A DNA stretch of 28,490 nucleotides from Verrucomicrobiota bacterium (GCA_023426435.1 JAFAAS010000048.1:1-28490), one strand, 5' to 3'; shown: positions 8,290 to 17,650, counted from the first letter of the stretch. Numbers and translations: made by a program. The notes: generated by a model not told the origin, from the letters alone.

Positions 8290-9122
8290 AAATGAAGCTT
8301 CGCTTCCTTCTTCTCACCTGCCTGCTGACCAGCTTGGTTGCAGCGGGGAATGCCGCCGCGCCATCGCTGGCCTGCTCGGCCTACACGTTTCGCCAGGAAA
8401 CGCTTTTCGGCGCGATCGAACTCGCGGCGCGGGCCGGCGTGCGCCACATCGAGACCTTCACGAACCTGCCGCTGAGCCCCGACGATCCGACGCGGATCTA
8501 CGAGTTGTCCGACGACCAGTTGCGCCGTTTGCACGCGCACCTCGATCAGCACGGTGTCACGATCGTGAGCTGCATGGGTGCCGTGTCGAAAGACGAGCGG
8601 AAAGCTCGGGCGTTTTTCGCGACCGCGCAGCGGCTCGGCGCGCGTAACATCGGCACCGACTCGGTCGATGCCATCGACACGATCGAAAAGATCATTGGCG
8701 ATTACGACCTCACCGTGGCGTTCCACAACCACCCGGCGAATCCGCAGAAACCGGAGTATCGCAATTCCGATCCGCATTTCATGCGCGCACTGCTCGAAGG
8801 CCGGCACGAACGCATCGGCATCTGCGCTGACACCGGGCACTACGCGACGTCGAACATCGTTCCAATCGAGGCGATCAGGTTGCTGAAAGGCCGGATCAAA
8901 TCCGTCCACCTCAAGGATCGTGCCGCCATTGGCCGGCGCACGCCCGATCAAGTTTATGGGACGGGCGTGCTCGACATCACCGGATTGTTGCAGGAACTCC
9001 GCCGGCAGGATTTCGACGGCTGGTTGATCATCGAATACGAAGCCAATCCCGGCAGCAATTTCGACGAGGTCCGCCGCTGCGCTGATTTCGTGCGGACCTA
9101 CTTCTCCTCTCTTCAACCCTGA
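8286..9122 (+). CDS. Exported sugar phosphate isomerase/epimerase-like TIM-barrel protein
   Basis: A 278-residue member of the xylose-isomerase-like TIM barrel superfamily (AP endonuclease 2 fold). A Sec signal peptide (MKMKLRFLLLTCLLTSLVAAGNA) places it in the periplasm. Expected metal-binding motifs are present: AFHNHPA, GICADTGH, SVHLKD and WLIIEYE. The periplasmic location argues against a phosphorylated substrate despite the family name. It overlaps the SGNH gene by four bases (ATGA) and is followed 10 bases later by an exported Gfo/Idh oxidoreductase. Such pairs are common in Verrucomicrobia and Planctomycetes, where they have been linked to oxidised (keto) sugar chemistry. That role is inferred here, and the true substrate is unknown. 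Confidence 0.85.
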   Translation: MKMKLRFLLLTCLLTSLVAAGNAAAPSLACSAYTFRQETLFGAIELAARAGVRHIETFTNLPLSPDDPTRIYELSDDQLRRLHAHLDQHGVTIVSCMGAVSKDERKARAFFATAQRLGARNIGTDSVDAIDTIEKIIGDYDLTVAFHNHPANPQKPEYRNSDPHFMRALLEGRHERIGICADTGHYATSNIVPIEAIRLLKGRIKSVHLKDRAAIGRRTPDQVYGTGVLDITGLLQELRRQDFDGWLIIEYEANPGSNFDEVRRCADFVRTYFSSLQP

Positions 9123-9132
9123 TCCTTGCGCC

Positions 9133-10506
9133 ATGGCTACGTTTCCAATCGATCGTCGCACGTTCCTGAAGTCCGGTTTGGCTGCCGCCGCCTGGTTCAG
9201 CCTTCCACGCTTCGCGATTGCGCAAGCCGGGCCTCCGCCCAGCCAGCGCGTCAATCTCGCCTTCGTCGGCGTGGGCGGCATCGGCGGCTCGGCGCTTTCC
9301 GGCTGCGCCGGCGAAAACTACGTCGCGTTTTGCGACGTGGATGACCTCCGCGCGGCAAGCAACTACACCAAGCATCCGGACGTCCCGCGCTTCCGGGATT
9401 TCCGCGTCATGCTGGAAAAGATGGGTTCACAGATCGATGCAGTTGTCGTGTCCACACCGGATCACACGCACTTCGCCGCCGCTTACCTGGCGATGGAGAT
9501 GGGTAAGCATGTTTACGTGCAGAAGCCGCTGACTCATGACATCTGGCAGGCGCGCACGCTGCAGCGCGCGGCGCATCACTTCAAAGTTGTCACGCAAATG
9601 GGCAACCAAGGGCACGCGACCGAAGGCATTCGTTTGGTGAAGGAATGGTATGAAGCGGGCGTGCTTGGCGACGTCCGCGAGGTGCACGCCTGGCTCGGCG
9701 GACCGCGCTTTGCCGAAGCCAAATATTTCCGGGTTCCGCCGCAATTTCCGCCGGAGGAGATTCCGGTGCCGGATACGCTGGACTGGGATCTTTGGCAGGG
9801 GCCCGCGCAGCCGCGTCCGTTCACCGGGGAATACGCGCCGCTTTTCTGGCGGAGCTGGTGGGATTTCGGCACGAGTATCCTCGGCGATTGGGCGTGCCAT
9901 ACGCTCGATGCGCCGTTCTGGGCGCTCGGGTTGGGGATGCCGACGCGAGTGTCGGTCGTGAATTTGGAGCCGATCGCGAACGGCTTCAGCCACCGGTCCT
10001 CGCACCTCAAGTTCGAGTTTCCGGCGAAGGGCAACACGCCGCCGATGACGCTGCACTGGTATGACGGCGGTCAGAAGCCGCCGATGCCGCCCGGCTGGGA
10101 TCAAAACAAACCACTGCCGGGTGGTGGCATGTTCATGGTCGGCAGCAAATGCACGCTCATGACCGGGCCGCGGCCTGACAGCCCGAGTCTCCTGCTGCCC
10201 CCTGCTGACTGGGATGAGTTCCGCCGCAATCTGCCCGCGAAAGTGATTCCGCGTGTGAAGGGCGGAGCGTTCCAAGAGTGGTTGCGCGCCATCAAGGGCG
10301 AAGGCCCGGCGCCGGGTTCGAACTTCGACTACGCTGCGCGGCTGACGGAATTGTCACTGCTCGGCGTCATCGCTCAGCGCACGCACCGCGACATTGAGTG
10401 GGACGATGCCGCGATGCGCGTGACCAATCACAACGATCTCGCGGGATTGGTGCGCGAACCCGCGCGGAAAGGTTGGGATTACGGCGACGCGCTGTGGCGG
10501 ACCTGA
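9133..10506 (+). CDS. Tat-exported Gfo/Idh/MocA-family oxidoreductase
   Basis: A 457-residue NAD(P)-dependent sugar oxidoreductase. The N-terminus has a twin-arginine signal (DRRTFLKSGLAAAAWFSLP), meaning it is exported folded, probably with bound cofactor. The Rossmann motif is VNLAFVGVGGIGGSAL. The catalytic lysine sits in HVYVQKPLTHD, and a likely second catalytic region is SILGDWACHTLDAPF. The glycine-rich GNQGHATEGIRLVKEWYEAG segment is typical of the Verrucomicrobia/Planctomycetes branch. It closes the five-gene operon starting at 1061 and converges on the esterase gene. Only 45 bases separate the two stops, with no strong terminator. The start is the only ATG giving the Tat signal directly. 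Confidence 0.9.
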   Translation: MATFPIDRRTFLKSGLAAAAWFSLPRFAIAQAGPPPSQRVNLAFVGVGGIGGSALSGCAGENYVAFCDVDDLRAASNYTKHPDVPRFRDFRVMLEKMGSQIDAVVVSTPDHTHFAAAYLAMEMGKHVYVQKPLTHDIWQARTLQRAAHHFKVVTQMGNQGHATEGIRLVKEWYEAGVLGDVREVHAWLGGPRFAEAKYFRVPPQFPPEEIPVPDTLDWDLWQGPAQPRPFTGEYAPLFWRSWWDFGTSILGDWACHTLDAPFWALGLGMPTRVSVVNLEPIANGFSHRSSHLKFEFPAKGNTPPMTLHWYDGGQKPPMPPGWDQNKPLPGGGMFMVGSKCTLMTGPRPDSPSLLLPPADWDEFRRNLPAKVIPRVKGGAFQEWLRAIKGEGPAPGSNFDYAARLTELSLLGVIAQRTHRDIEWDDAAMRVTNHNDLAGLVREPARKGWDYGDALWRT

Positions 10507-10551
10507 CGTCTCGTCGAGTCGCGCCCGGTTCTCCCGGCCCTGGCCGTTTGA

Positions 10552-11994
10552 TCATCGGGAAGCGGGGAGCTCCAGGTGAAAAGGAGCCGCGGGGAGCCGG
10601 TCGGAATTGAAGAGGAACGCGGCGGACAAGTCTTGCCAACCGAAACGCACGGCGACGGGGCGGGGGACGGACTGCGCGGTAAGCGTGACGGTATTGCCGT
10701 CGATCGCGGCTTGGTCGACGCGATGAAACGTTCCGTCGGTGCCGGCGAGTTCGAACGTCGTGGCGAGATCGCCTTCGCCCTGGAGGACGGCGGAATCGAA
10801 ACGAATTACCACGCTGGCACCGTGGGGTTCGGCGGATTGCGGAACCGGTCCGGTGTCGGAGATGGCATGGCCGTAAGTCCGATGAAGCGCGAGGCGCGCG
10901 AGTCGGGCGCCGACGGCCTGTTTGTTTTTCGGGTGAATGTCCGTGGCGTCACCGAGGTCGAGAGCGATGGCCTGGCCGGTGGCGGGTAGGGCGAGGGCGC
11001 GGGTTTGTTGTTCGCGGACACCGGTCCAGTCGCGGGGTGCGGCGCGGCCGTAGCCGGCGAGTTGCACCCAATAGAACGGCAGGGGCTCACCCGCGCCGAA
11101 GAGCAGGCGCCAGTCGCGGATCAATCCGGTGAACTGGGCCGCGTAGTGCGGGGCGAGATCGCGGGATTCGGTGGCGTCGGCCTCGCCTTGATACCACAGA
11201 AAACCGCGGACGGCATACGGCACGAGCGGAGCAATCATGCCGTGGTGTCCGGAGGACGGCTGGCGGTGCGGGCGCGGCGGCGGCGTGTTCTGTTGCTGAC
11301 GCTGCCACCAGGAGGCGACGACGTCATCTCCGGCGAGCGCGGCCGGCGAACGCCAGGTGGCGATCGGGGTGTTGCCGTAGGAGCTGACAACCAGCCCAAC
11401 GGGCACGCCAAGTTGAGCGACCAACTCGCGGCCGAAGAAATACGCCGCGGCGCTCTGCGCGCCGATGGACTCCGGCGTGGTGGCCTGCCATTCGCCCTTC
11501 ACCGTTTCGGCGGGAGCGGACGCGAATTGCGTCGCGACTTTGAAGAACCGGAGGAGCGGATGCCTGGCGGCAGCGATCTCCTGATCGGCATCGCGAACGC
11601 TGCGCACGGCCATCAACATGTTCGACTGGCCACCGCAGAGCCAAACGTCGCCAACGAGCACATCGCGAACAACGAGCCGGTTGCTGCCCTCGGCAATGAG
11701 TTCGGTAGGAGTGGTGCTGACTGACTGCGCGGGCAGGCGCACGAACCAGCGGCCGTCTTGGCCAGCGGTGGTCGCGACCATGTTCGGGCCGAAGCGCACC
11801 ACCACGTTTTCTCCGGGCCGCGCAAAACCCCAAACCGGAACGGGCGTGTCGCGTTGCAGCACCGCGCCATCGCGGAAGAGCGGCGCGAGCGCGATGTCGG
11901 CGCGGAGCGAGCCGGTCGCCGCGAGCAAGATCAGCAAAGCCGCCCGGAGGACCGGGGTGGGACGCTGGCGTGAGTTCACGCGGTGCGGCTTCAT
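10552..11994 (-). CDS. Secreted sialate O-acetylesterase-family carbohydrate esterase
   Basis: A 480-residue SASA-domain (PF03629-type, CE20-like) esterase, likely to de-O-acetylate a polysaccharide or oligosaccharide rather than sialic acid itself. A signal peptide (LRAALLILLAATGSLRA) is followed by an N-terminal beta-sandwich (LFRDGAVLQRDTPVPVWG). The catalytic serine is in WLCGGQSNM (about Ser124) and the acid/base pair in DATDIHPKNK (Asp352, His354). The central FLWYQGEADA matches the family's WYQGE motif. The usual SSWGGTPIE segment reads SSYGNTPIA here, a modest departure. It lies 127 bases downstream of the large secreted protein on the same strand and is probably co-transcribed with it. 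The intervening 11995-12121 shows no operator or hairpin. Confidence 0.88.
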   Translation of the reverse strand: MKPHRVNSRQRPTPVLRAALLILLAATGSLRADIALAPLFRDGAVLQRDTPVPVWGFARPGENVVVRFGPNMVATTAGQDGRWFVRLPAQSVSTTPTELIAEGSNRLVVRDVLVGDVWLCGGQSNMLMAVRSVRDADQEIAAARHPLLRFFKVATQFASAPAETVKGEWQATTPESIGAQSAAAYFFGRELVAQLGVPVGLVVSSYGNTPIATWRSPAALAGDDVVASWWQRQQQNTPPPRPHRQPSSGHHGMIAPLVPYAVRGFLWYQGEADATESRDLAPHYAAQFTGLIRDWRLLFGAGEPLPFYWVQLAGYGRAAPRDWTGVREQQTRALALPATGQAIALDLGDATDIHPKNKQAVGARLARLALHRTYGHAISDTGPVPQSAEPHGASVVIRFDSAVLQGEGDLATTFELAGTDGTFHRVDQAAIDGNTVTLTAQSVPRPVAVRFGWQDLSAAFLFNSDRLPAAPFHLELPASR

Positions 11995-12121
11995 GGCGCG
12001 GTCACGTGGTGAATGCGTTCCATGAGGGTGGGATGTTCAAGGGAACTACAGAAGGAGTTGGCAACGTCACGGCGGCGGAACGTGGACGAATGCTCTCGTG
12101 TTTCCGGGTTCCCGGGCCGGT

Positions 12122-15049
12122 TCAGCGAAAGAGCAAGCGGCCGGTAGGGGATTTTTCGATACGCCCGTCCTTGAGCTCGACCTCGAAGCGGAACTCCATC
12201 GGCGCGTCGCCCTGCACCGGCACCGTGTAATCGAAGGGGAACGCGGGGTCCTCCAGCGTGATTTCCGGCGCGCCTTCCTGCCGGGCATACATGGTGCAAC
12301 GCACGATCTCACGATCCAAATCGGGCAGATAGGCATAGACCGTCGTGAGATCGTCGCTGCCGAAACGCATCGCGACGGCGCGGGCGCCGCGGAAAGGCAG
12401 ATCGCATACGCTTCCTTCGGCGGGGAGCGGGGGCGTGTTGCCGAGTGCCTGCCGCTGGAATCCAGGTTGCGGTGTGACTCCTTCGATGATGACGGCGGTG
12501 ATGCCGCCGGCCGAGACGGGGATATCGAAACTGCCGTCGGCATCGAGCGGGCGCGGCGATTGTTTTTTGCCGTCCAGCCAGAGCGTGACGCGAGCGGTGT
12601 AACCGGGGCCGGGAAGTCCGACGAGGGAAGGGTTCAAACGCACGCGGCTACTCAGGGAGTCTTGCGATTGGTTGGTGAGTGCGAGAGCGACGCGGTTCTC
12701 GCCACGAGCAACGATGTAGTTGAGCTCCGGGTGGGAAACGGTGACCACACCGCGCGGCATCCAGAGGTAGAGGTTGTCAGCGTCGAAAATCTTTCCCGGA
12801 CGATCGCCGTAGATCTTTTGCTGCAGGTAACCGTATCCCTCCGCGTAGCGGCTGGGGAAGTCGACGGCGCCGCGGGATTTCGCATAGGCGTCCGACACGA
12901 GGTAATCGAGGAGCAGCGCGATATGAGGCCAAATGTGGTTGTAGTGAATCGAAGTCATCGCGTTGAGCTGATCCTTCGGCCGCTCGGCAAAGTCCGGCTT
13001 CTGGTAGGACGTGGTGCGCGCGGTGTTGAGATGATAACCGGGGAAACTGGTGTAGCGGCCGATGACGGCGGAGCGGCCGATGTCGTGGAGAAATGCGTCG
13101 TCCGTGAGGGCGGCGATGCGCAGCATCCACGGGGCGAAGGAGGTGAGAAGGATGCCGCGATGGCCGCGGCTGGTGCCGGACGATTCGGGCGTCAGGCCAA
13201 TCTCGGAGACCTGCCAGGCGGGGACGCTTTCCTCCGGCAGCGGATTACGAGGATACTTCGGCCCGGTGCGGTAATTGGGAGCGTAACCGCGTTGGTTGAC
13301 GGTGACATTTCCCTCCGGGATGCGAGGCGCGAGCCAGATGTAGCGGGTGTAGTTGCGTGCGCCCTCATGGGCCGCAGCGAGGTAGCGACGATCGCCGGTT
13401 GCCTCGAACAGTTCGAGCAGCTCCATCCATTGGTTGCTGAACGACGTCCAGAAAAAGAGGCCGCGTGAATCCGGGTCGGCGAAATCGGTTTGGGGGCGAT
13501 CGACGCGGCGGGCGAGGTAAGCGTCGGCATCGCGCTTGGCGTGTTCCAACCAGCGTGCCTCGCCGGTGGCGTGATAGAGCGCGAGACCGTTGGCCCAAAA
13601 ATCGCCGCGGAGATGCGACTCCAGATTGAGGACACGGTCCTTGCCGAAGAGCGATACCGCCGCGTCGCGGAAGAATGGCGTGCGACCGCGCGTGAGTTGA
13701 TACAGTGCGGCATAGTCCGAGAGCGGCGCACCCAGTCCGCCCAGGCGCGCAGAGACGGCCTGGCCGCGGACGGCGGGATCGGTGGTGAAGAGAAAGCGCT
13801 CCCGAGAGACGAAATATTCCGCAAGCGGACGGGCGAGCTGGTCGAAGATCCGACGATTGTCCGTGACGAGCGCCAGAGACAGCGGATGCAGGGCCGAGAC
13901 ATTCTTCACCGAACCGGGCACGTCGGTATCGTAAGAGAACCCGCGCAACTCGGCATTGAACCTGGCGTATTCGCTGAGGCCGAAGTCGATCATGCGCTCG
14001 AAGGTGGCGTTGAGCGAGCCGAGGATGTTGTGTCGCACGTCCTTGAAACCGAAGAGGGAGCGCGCGAGGTGTTCCTGAGTCTCGTCGATGGTGCGGCGTC
14101 CCACGACGAGGCGGTGAGAGAAGGTGAACTCGGCGCCGGCCTCGAAGCGCGAGCCGTTGCCGCCGAGGATCGGTGCGAACAGCATGGGTTGCGCCTGGCC
14201 CTTCTGATTGCGGAGCGCGACGCCGAAACGCGAGTTGGCCAGCGTGGGCATGGGCTGGAACGGAAGTTCGGCGGGATCGGAAATCACGCCGACGGTGACT
14301 CCGTCGTGGCGAACGAACGTGCCGGGCAGGGGGCAGCGGCCGGAGGCTTCGAGGAAAGACGCTTCAGGGAAGCGTTTCTCGGTATAGATGAGAGGTTGCC
14401 AGAGTTCGTCGATTTCGGCGGGGTTCTGCTGCGGCGCGCCGACATAGCCGAAGGAATACCAGCCTTCGCGTGCAATTTTCGCCGTAAGATCGAGACGAGG
14501 TTCGCCGCCATCGGCGGGAACCTGCAGCACCGCAGACAGGGTGACGCCGTCGGTTTCCGGAAAACTCCAGGTGATGCGGTCACCTTCCAAACGCGCGCCG
14601 CTGGCCCGCACGGTGGTGACGCGGCCCGCTCGAAAAAAATCGGGCGAACGGTCGGCGCCGTAAAAGCGATCGGCGTTCGGATCGTAGCCGTCGGCGACAT
14701 GCCCCGCGTTCCTCACCGCCTCGGCGGGCATGCCCCAGGTCAGCACATGGTAAACCGAACCGGCGTCGCCGCTTTTCAGTCCTGGATCTTGGTAACGGCC
14801 CCAGCGCGTTTCGAGGTTCGGGTTTCTTTCCGAGAAGAGCAGGGTAAAGACAGGCGCGAACAAGGCTTCGCTGCCATCGGGAGCGGTGACTGCAACCGAG
14901 TGGTCGGGCTGGAGGGCAAGGCGGTGATGAGCGCTGGCGGAGCGAGCTGGCGAGACGAGGACAATGAAGGTCGCCGCGAAGAGAAAATGGCGGAAGAGTG
15001 CTGGGATATGCTTGATCATGTGCATTGGGGAGAGGCGGGTTGGACGCAT
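12122..15049 (-). CDS. Large secreted protein of unknown function (paralogue of the 17800-20667 gene)
   Basis: A 975-residue exported protein I cannot assign to a named family. It aligns over its full length with the gene at 17800-20667. Shared blocks include FWQ/LWQP…RFP, PFQPxPxLxNSRFGVALRN, GQAQPM, TDVPGxVKNVS, GLFFWT, VPAW-SEIGLTPESSGT, NTARTT and HYNHIWPH (about 702-709). Repeated helix-pair patterns such as 'WMELLELFEATGDRRYLAAA' suggest an (alpha/alpha) toroid in the middle. An N-terminal beta-sandwich and a C-terminal beta region (about 740-975) flank it. This layout is seen in many polysaccharide lyases and unsaturated-uronyl or glycoside hydrolases. The signal peptide is HFLFAATFIVLVSPARSASA. 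Starts at 15025 or 15019 would give shorter, more typical signals. It heads the minus-strand unit and shares a two-operator intergenic region with the TonB receptor. Confidence 0.85.
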   Translation of the reverse strand: MRPTRLSPMHMIKHIPALFRHFLFAATFIVLVSPARSASAHHRLALQPDHSVAVTAPDGSEALFAPVFTLLFSERNPNLETRWGRYQDPGLKSGDAGSVYHVLTWGMPAEAVRNAGHVADGYDPNADRFYGADRSPDFFRAGRVTTVRASGARLEGDRITWSFPETDGVTLSAVLQVPADGGEPRLDLTAKIAREGWYSFGYVGAPQQNPAEIDELWQPLIYTEKRFPEASFLEASGRCPLPGTFVRHDGVTVGVISDPAELPFQPMPTLANSRFGVALRNQKGQAQPMLFAPILGGNGSRFEAGAEFTFSHRLVVGRRTIDETQEHLARSLFGFKDVRHNILGSLNATFERMIDFGLSEYARFNAELRGFSYDTDVPGSVKNVSALHPLSLALVTDNRRIFDQLARPLAEYFVSRERFLFTTDPAVRGQAVSARLGGLGAPLSDYAALYQLTRGRTPFFRDAAVSLFGKDRVLNLESHLRGDFWANGLALYHATGEARWLEHAKRDADAYLARRVDRPQTDFADPDSRGLFFWTSFSNQWMELLELFEATGDRRYLAAAHEGARNYTRYIWLAPRIPEGNVTVNQRGYAPNYRTGPKYPRNPLPEESVPAWQVSEIGLTPESSGTSRGHRGILLTSFAPWMLRIAALTDDAFLHDIGRSAVIGRYTSFPGYHLNTARTTSYQKPDFAERPKDQLNAMTSIHYNHIWPHIALLLDYLVSDAYAKSRGAVDFPSRYAEGYGYLQQKIYGDRPGKIFDADNLYLWMPRGVVTVSHPELNYIVARGENRVALALTNQSQDSLSSRVRLNPSLVGLPGPGYTARVTLWLDGKKQSPRPLDADGSFDIPVSAGGITAVIIEGVTPQPGFQRQALGNTPPLPAEGSVCDLPFRGARAVAMRFGSDDLTTVYAYLPDLDREIVRCTMYARQEGAPEITLEDPAFPFDYTVPVQGDAPMEFRFEVELKDGRIEKSPTGRLLFR

Positions 15050-15085
15050 GCAGTCAGCGTTGACGGTGCCGGCAAAGCGACCCGT

Positions 15086-15100
15086 GGTCGACAGTTGAGC
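15086..15100. promoter_or_regulatory. Probable LacI-family operator, proximal to the minus-strand gene
   Basis: GGTCGACAGTTGAGC matches the window's 15-bp consensus GGTCRACNGTWRACC except for one base in the last half-site. It lies 37 bases upstream of the start of the 975-residue minus-strand gene. Confidence 0.5.
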
Positions 15101-15150
15101 GCGGCCGACTGCTGCAGATCAGACGCATCTCGACGGCTCCTGGCATGCGC

Positions 15151-15165
15151 GGTCAACGGTAAACC
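15151..15165. promoter_or_regulatory. Probable LacI-family operator, proximal to the TonB-dependent receptor
   Basis: GGTCAACGGTAAACC is identical base for base to the site at 25621-25635 in front of the LacI gene. It lies 100 bases upstream of the receptor start codon, a spacing similar to the site before the GH106 gene. With the site at 15086 it would let one regulator control both divergent units. The rest of the 15050-15264 gap holds a further degenerate GTCAGCGTTGAC at 15053-15064 and nothing else recognisable. Confidence 0.7.
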
Positions 15166-15264
15166 AGTCTGCCGATTGAAACTCCAAGAGCGGCCGCCAT
15201 CAGTCGGTCCGTTGTTGGTTTCGGGAGCGCATTGCCCCTCCTCATCCAGTTAACCCCTCCTCTC

Positions 15265-17544
15265 ATGGAATCACCCTGCCCAGCATTCAAGTTCACGAGC
15301 GCTGCTCTCGCTTCGCTCGCTCTATCGGTGGCCGCTTTAGGCCAGTCCGCCGGCCCGTCCACGGCCGCCAATGCCGACGACATTGAATCGTCCAACGAAA
15401 TCATCACGCTCGAGGCGTTTACCGTTAAAACGCAACGCGACGCCACCGGTTGGGGCGCGTCAGAAGCGGTCTCGGGCACGCGCACGGCCTCGGCCATTGT
15501 CGATCTGCCGTATTCGGTCGCTGTGGTGACCCGTGAGTTCATGGAGGCCTTCCAGATGAAAGATCTGGATGAGTTTGGCCTGTTTATCAGCGGTTTCACC
15601 CCGGGTGAAGTGGAGGCCGGCGGCGGTGGCGGCAGCCGTCTGCGTGGTTTTACGCCCCCGACCTATCGCAATGGTTTTCCCCGTTCGGGTGTCGGAGAAA
15701 TCATGAACGTCGATCGCGTCGAGGTGATCAAGGGACCGCTGTCCGCGTTGTATGGACGTTCGGAACCAGGCGGTTTGGTGAATTATATCACGAAGAAGGC
15801 CAGCGCCACGCCGGAATACCGGCTGAGTGCGACCTATGGCACGCATGAATTCACCCGCGGTGAAATCTCGGCCACGGGTCCGCTTTCGGACAAGTTGTTC
15901 TACCGGGTCGATGGCTCCTACCAGCGATTCGAAGGCAACATGGATTTCTTCTTCCAGGAGACCTCGGCGATCAGCACGAGCTGGACCTATAAGTTCAGCA
16001 AGGACACGGCGCTCACCCTGGACCTCGAGCACATGGTGCGCGACGCCAACCAAGGAACCGCGATTCTCGGACGGCAAAATGGAGTGCGGGTTACCCGTCC
16101 GGACGGTGTGACAACGAACGCCAACCTGATCCTCGGCCCCTACGAGCCGCTGATCAATTTCAACATCTTCGGTCCGGATGCGCTCATCTCGCGGGAAGTT
16201 TCGACGTTGAACCTCCAGTTCGACCACAAGATCAACGAAGTGTGGAGCCTTCGGGTAAATGGACAGGCTTGGGATCGGATCCTCAACGAAAGTCGGTGGA
16301 GCTCGCCGCAGTATCAAATCGATACGGGCAAGTTCAATGCGCGTGAACCCTTTCTCGGCGAGCGGCCGCAGGACGCGATCGCTTTCCAGGCCGATGCGCT
16401 CGCGCACTTTCATACCGGAGCGCTCGAACACAAGTTCCTGATCACTCTCGATTACTCCGACACGAGCGATCACAACACGGACTACCGTTATGGCAACGGC
16501 ACGAACGGCACGGCCAACGATCTGGCCGCGCTGCCCGCGGCCACCCGTGCGGTCGATCCGTTGAACCCCGTTTGGACGCCGCTGGAGCGTAATAAGTTCA
16601 CGCGGCAAGCTCGCGACCAACTGACCGAGACGAAGATGATTGGCTCGTTCATCAGCGATCGCGTGAGCATGTTTGATGGCAAGGTTATCGCGATGGCCGG
16701 CGTGCGTCTGGACCAGGTGGAAGTCGCTTACAAGGATCGCTTCGCTCCGGCGAATAACCTGGATTCGAAGGAAGACCAGCTCACTTATACGACCGGCCTT
16801 ACCTGGCGCATCAACCGCGAGAAGCTCGTGGCGTTCATCAACCACAGCACCTCGTTCGAGGGGAATCCCATCCTCGACCGCGGAATCGGCGGTCTGGTTG
16901 GGTTTGCTGAAGGCGAAGGCTGGGAGTTCGGATTCAAAGGGCTGCTGAACGGCAATGATTTCAGCTACACCCTGACGGCTTACGAGATCGAACGCACCAA
17001 TCCTGCGGCCGACCCGGACTTCGTCGCCGGCTCCGGTCTGCCCCAGTATTTCGGTCTGCGCCTCGAACGCGTGCGCGGCGTCGAATTCGATTTCAGTTGG
17101 AGGGCAAATAAAGCGCTCACGCTCCGCGGTGGCATTGGTCTGCTCGATTCCGAGGTGGTGAGTGCGCCGGAGGAAAACATCACGGCAACCGTCTTGTCGG
17201 TGGTTGGCGAGCGGATGCAGCGGACGCCGGAAGTCACCGCCAATTTGGCGATGAGCTATCAGCTTCCGATCAAAGGCCTTTCGGTCGGCGCCTCGGTCAG
17301 CTATATCGACGAGATTATCATCGATTACGGGAACCGCATCACGACGCGCGCCCGCCAGGTCAATCCCGGCTACACCCTGCTCAACGCCTACATTTCCTAC
17401 AACTTCCGCACGGGAGAGCAGGACAAGTATCGGCATAACATCCGCATCAATGGCCTCAATCTGACGGACAAGTATTATTGGACGGTTACCGGCCGCGAAG
17501 CCGTCGGCTTGCAGGTTCGTGGCTCCTATTCGTTGTCCTTCTAA
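15265..17544 (+). CDS. TonB-dependent outer-membrane receptor (probable glycan uptake)
   Basis: A 759-residue outer-membrane channel powered by TonB. The ATG at 15265 is preferred because it starts a good signal peptide (FTSAALASLALSVAALGQ); an in-frame TTG 33 bases upstream is less likely. A TonB-box-like EIITLEAFTV lies at about residues 45-54. The plug domain follows (DLPYSVAVVTREFMEAF, MNVDRVEVIKGPLSALYG, EPGGLVNYITKK). A beta-barrel then ends in the terminal aromatic of GSYSLSF. No carboxypeptidase-D-like extension is seen and no SusD-type lipoprotein is nearby, as is usual for Verrucomicrobia. By plug type it resembles siderophore receptors, but its operon and shared operator point to oligosaccharide uptake. 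It is divergent from the minus-strand unit and followed by the second large secreted paralogue. Confidence 0.9.
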   Translation: MESPCPAFKFTSAALASLALSVAALGQSAGPSTAANADDIESSNEIITLEAFTVKTQRDATGWGASEAVSGTRTASAIVDLPYSVAVVTREFMEAFQMKDLDEFGLFISGFTPGEVEAGGGGGSRLRGFTPPTYRNGFPRSGVGEIMNVDRVEVIKGPLSALYGRSEPGGLVNYITKKASATPEYRLSATYGTHEFTRGEISATGPLSDKLFYRVDGSYQRFEGNMDFFFQETSAISTSWTYKFSKDTALTLDLEHMVRDANQGTAILGRQNGVRVTRPDGVTTNANLILGPYEPLINFNIFGPDALISREVSTLNLQFDHKINEVWSLRVNGQAWDRILNESRWSSPQYQIDTGKFNAREPFLGERPQDAIAFQADALAHFHTGALEHKFLITLDYSDTSDHNTDYRYGNGTNGTANDLAALPAATRAVDPLNPVWTPLERNKFTRQARDQLTETKMIGSFISDRVSMFDGKVIAMAGVRLDQVEVAYKDRFAPANNLDSKEDQLTYTTGLTWRINREKLVAFINHSTSFEGNPILDRGIGGLVGFAEGEGWEFGFKGLLNGNDFSYTLTAYEIERTNPAADPDFVAGSGLPQYFGLRLERVRGVEFDFSWRANKALTLRGGIGLLDSEVVSAPEENITATVLSVVGERMQRTPEVTANLAMSYQLPIKGLSVGASVSYIDEIIIDYGNRITTRARQVNPGYTLLNAYISYNFRTGEQDKYRHNIRINGLNLTDKYYWTVTGREAVGLQVRGSYSLSF

Positions 17545-17650
17545 AACATCGCCGCATCTCGGGCTTTGCCAATCCCTGCGCCACGCTCAGACCCACGGTC
17601 GGCGTGGCGCAACTTTCTCCCGTGAGTTTCCGCCGATTACATCTCTGCCG

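Noticed and set aside
10507..10551. Short inverted repeat CGGCC-CT-GGCCG between convergent genes as a terminator
   Set aside because: The stem is only four to five pairs with a tiny loop and a poor T run; too weak to call.
10552..11994. True sialic-acid metabolism gene
   Set aside because: No sialidase, sialic-acid lyase or transporter is nearby; the family often acts on acetylated plant glycans.
11995..12121. GGTCACGTGGTGAAT at the start of this gap as another LacI operator
   Set aside because: It does not fit the palindrome; the arms are different and it is likely chance.
12098..15253. Two long plus-strand open frames opposite the 975-residue secreted protein
   Set aside because: They mirror the real minus-strand gene; no signal peptide or domain, and the minus-strand protein has a full-length paralogue.
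15460..17436. Long minus-strand open frame (about 658 codons) opposite the TonB receptor
   Set aside because: Overlaps a clear receptor gene completely and has no recognisable protein features.
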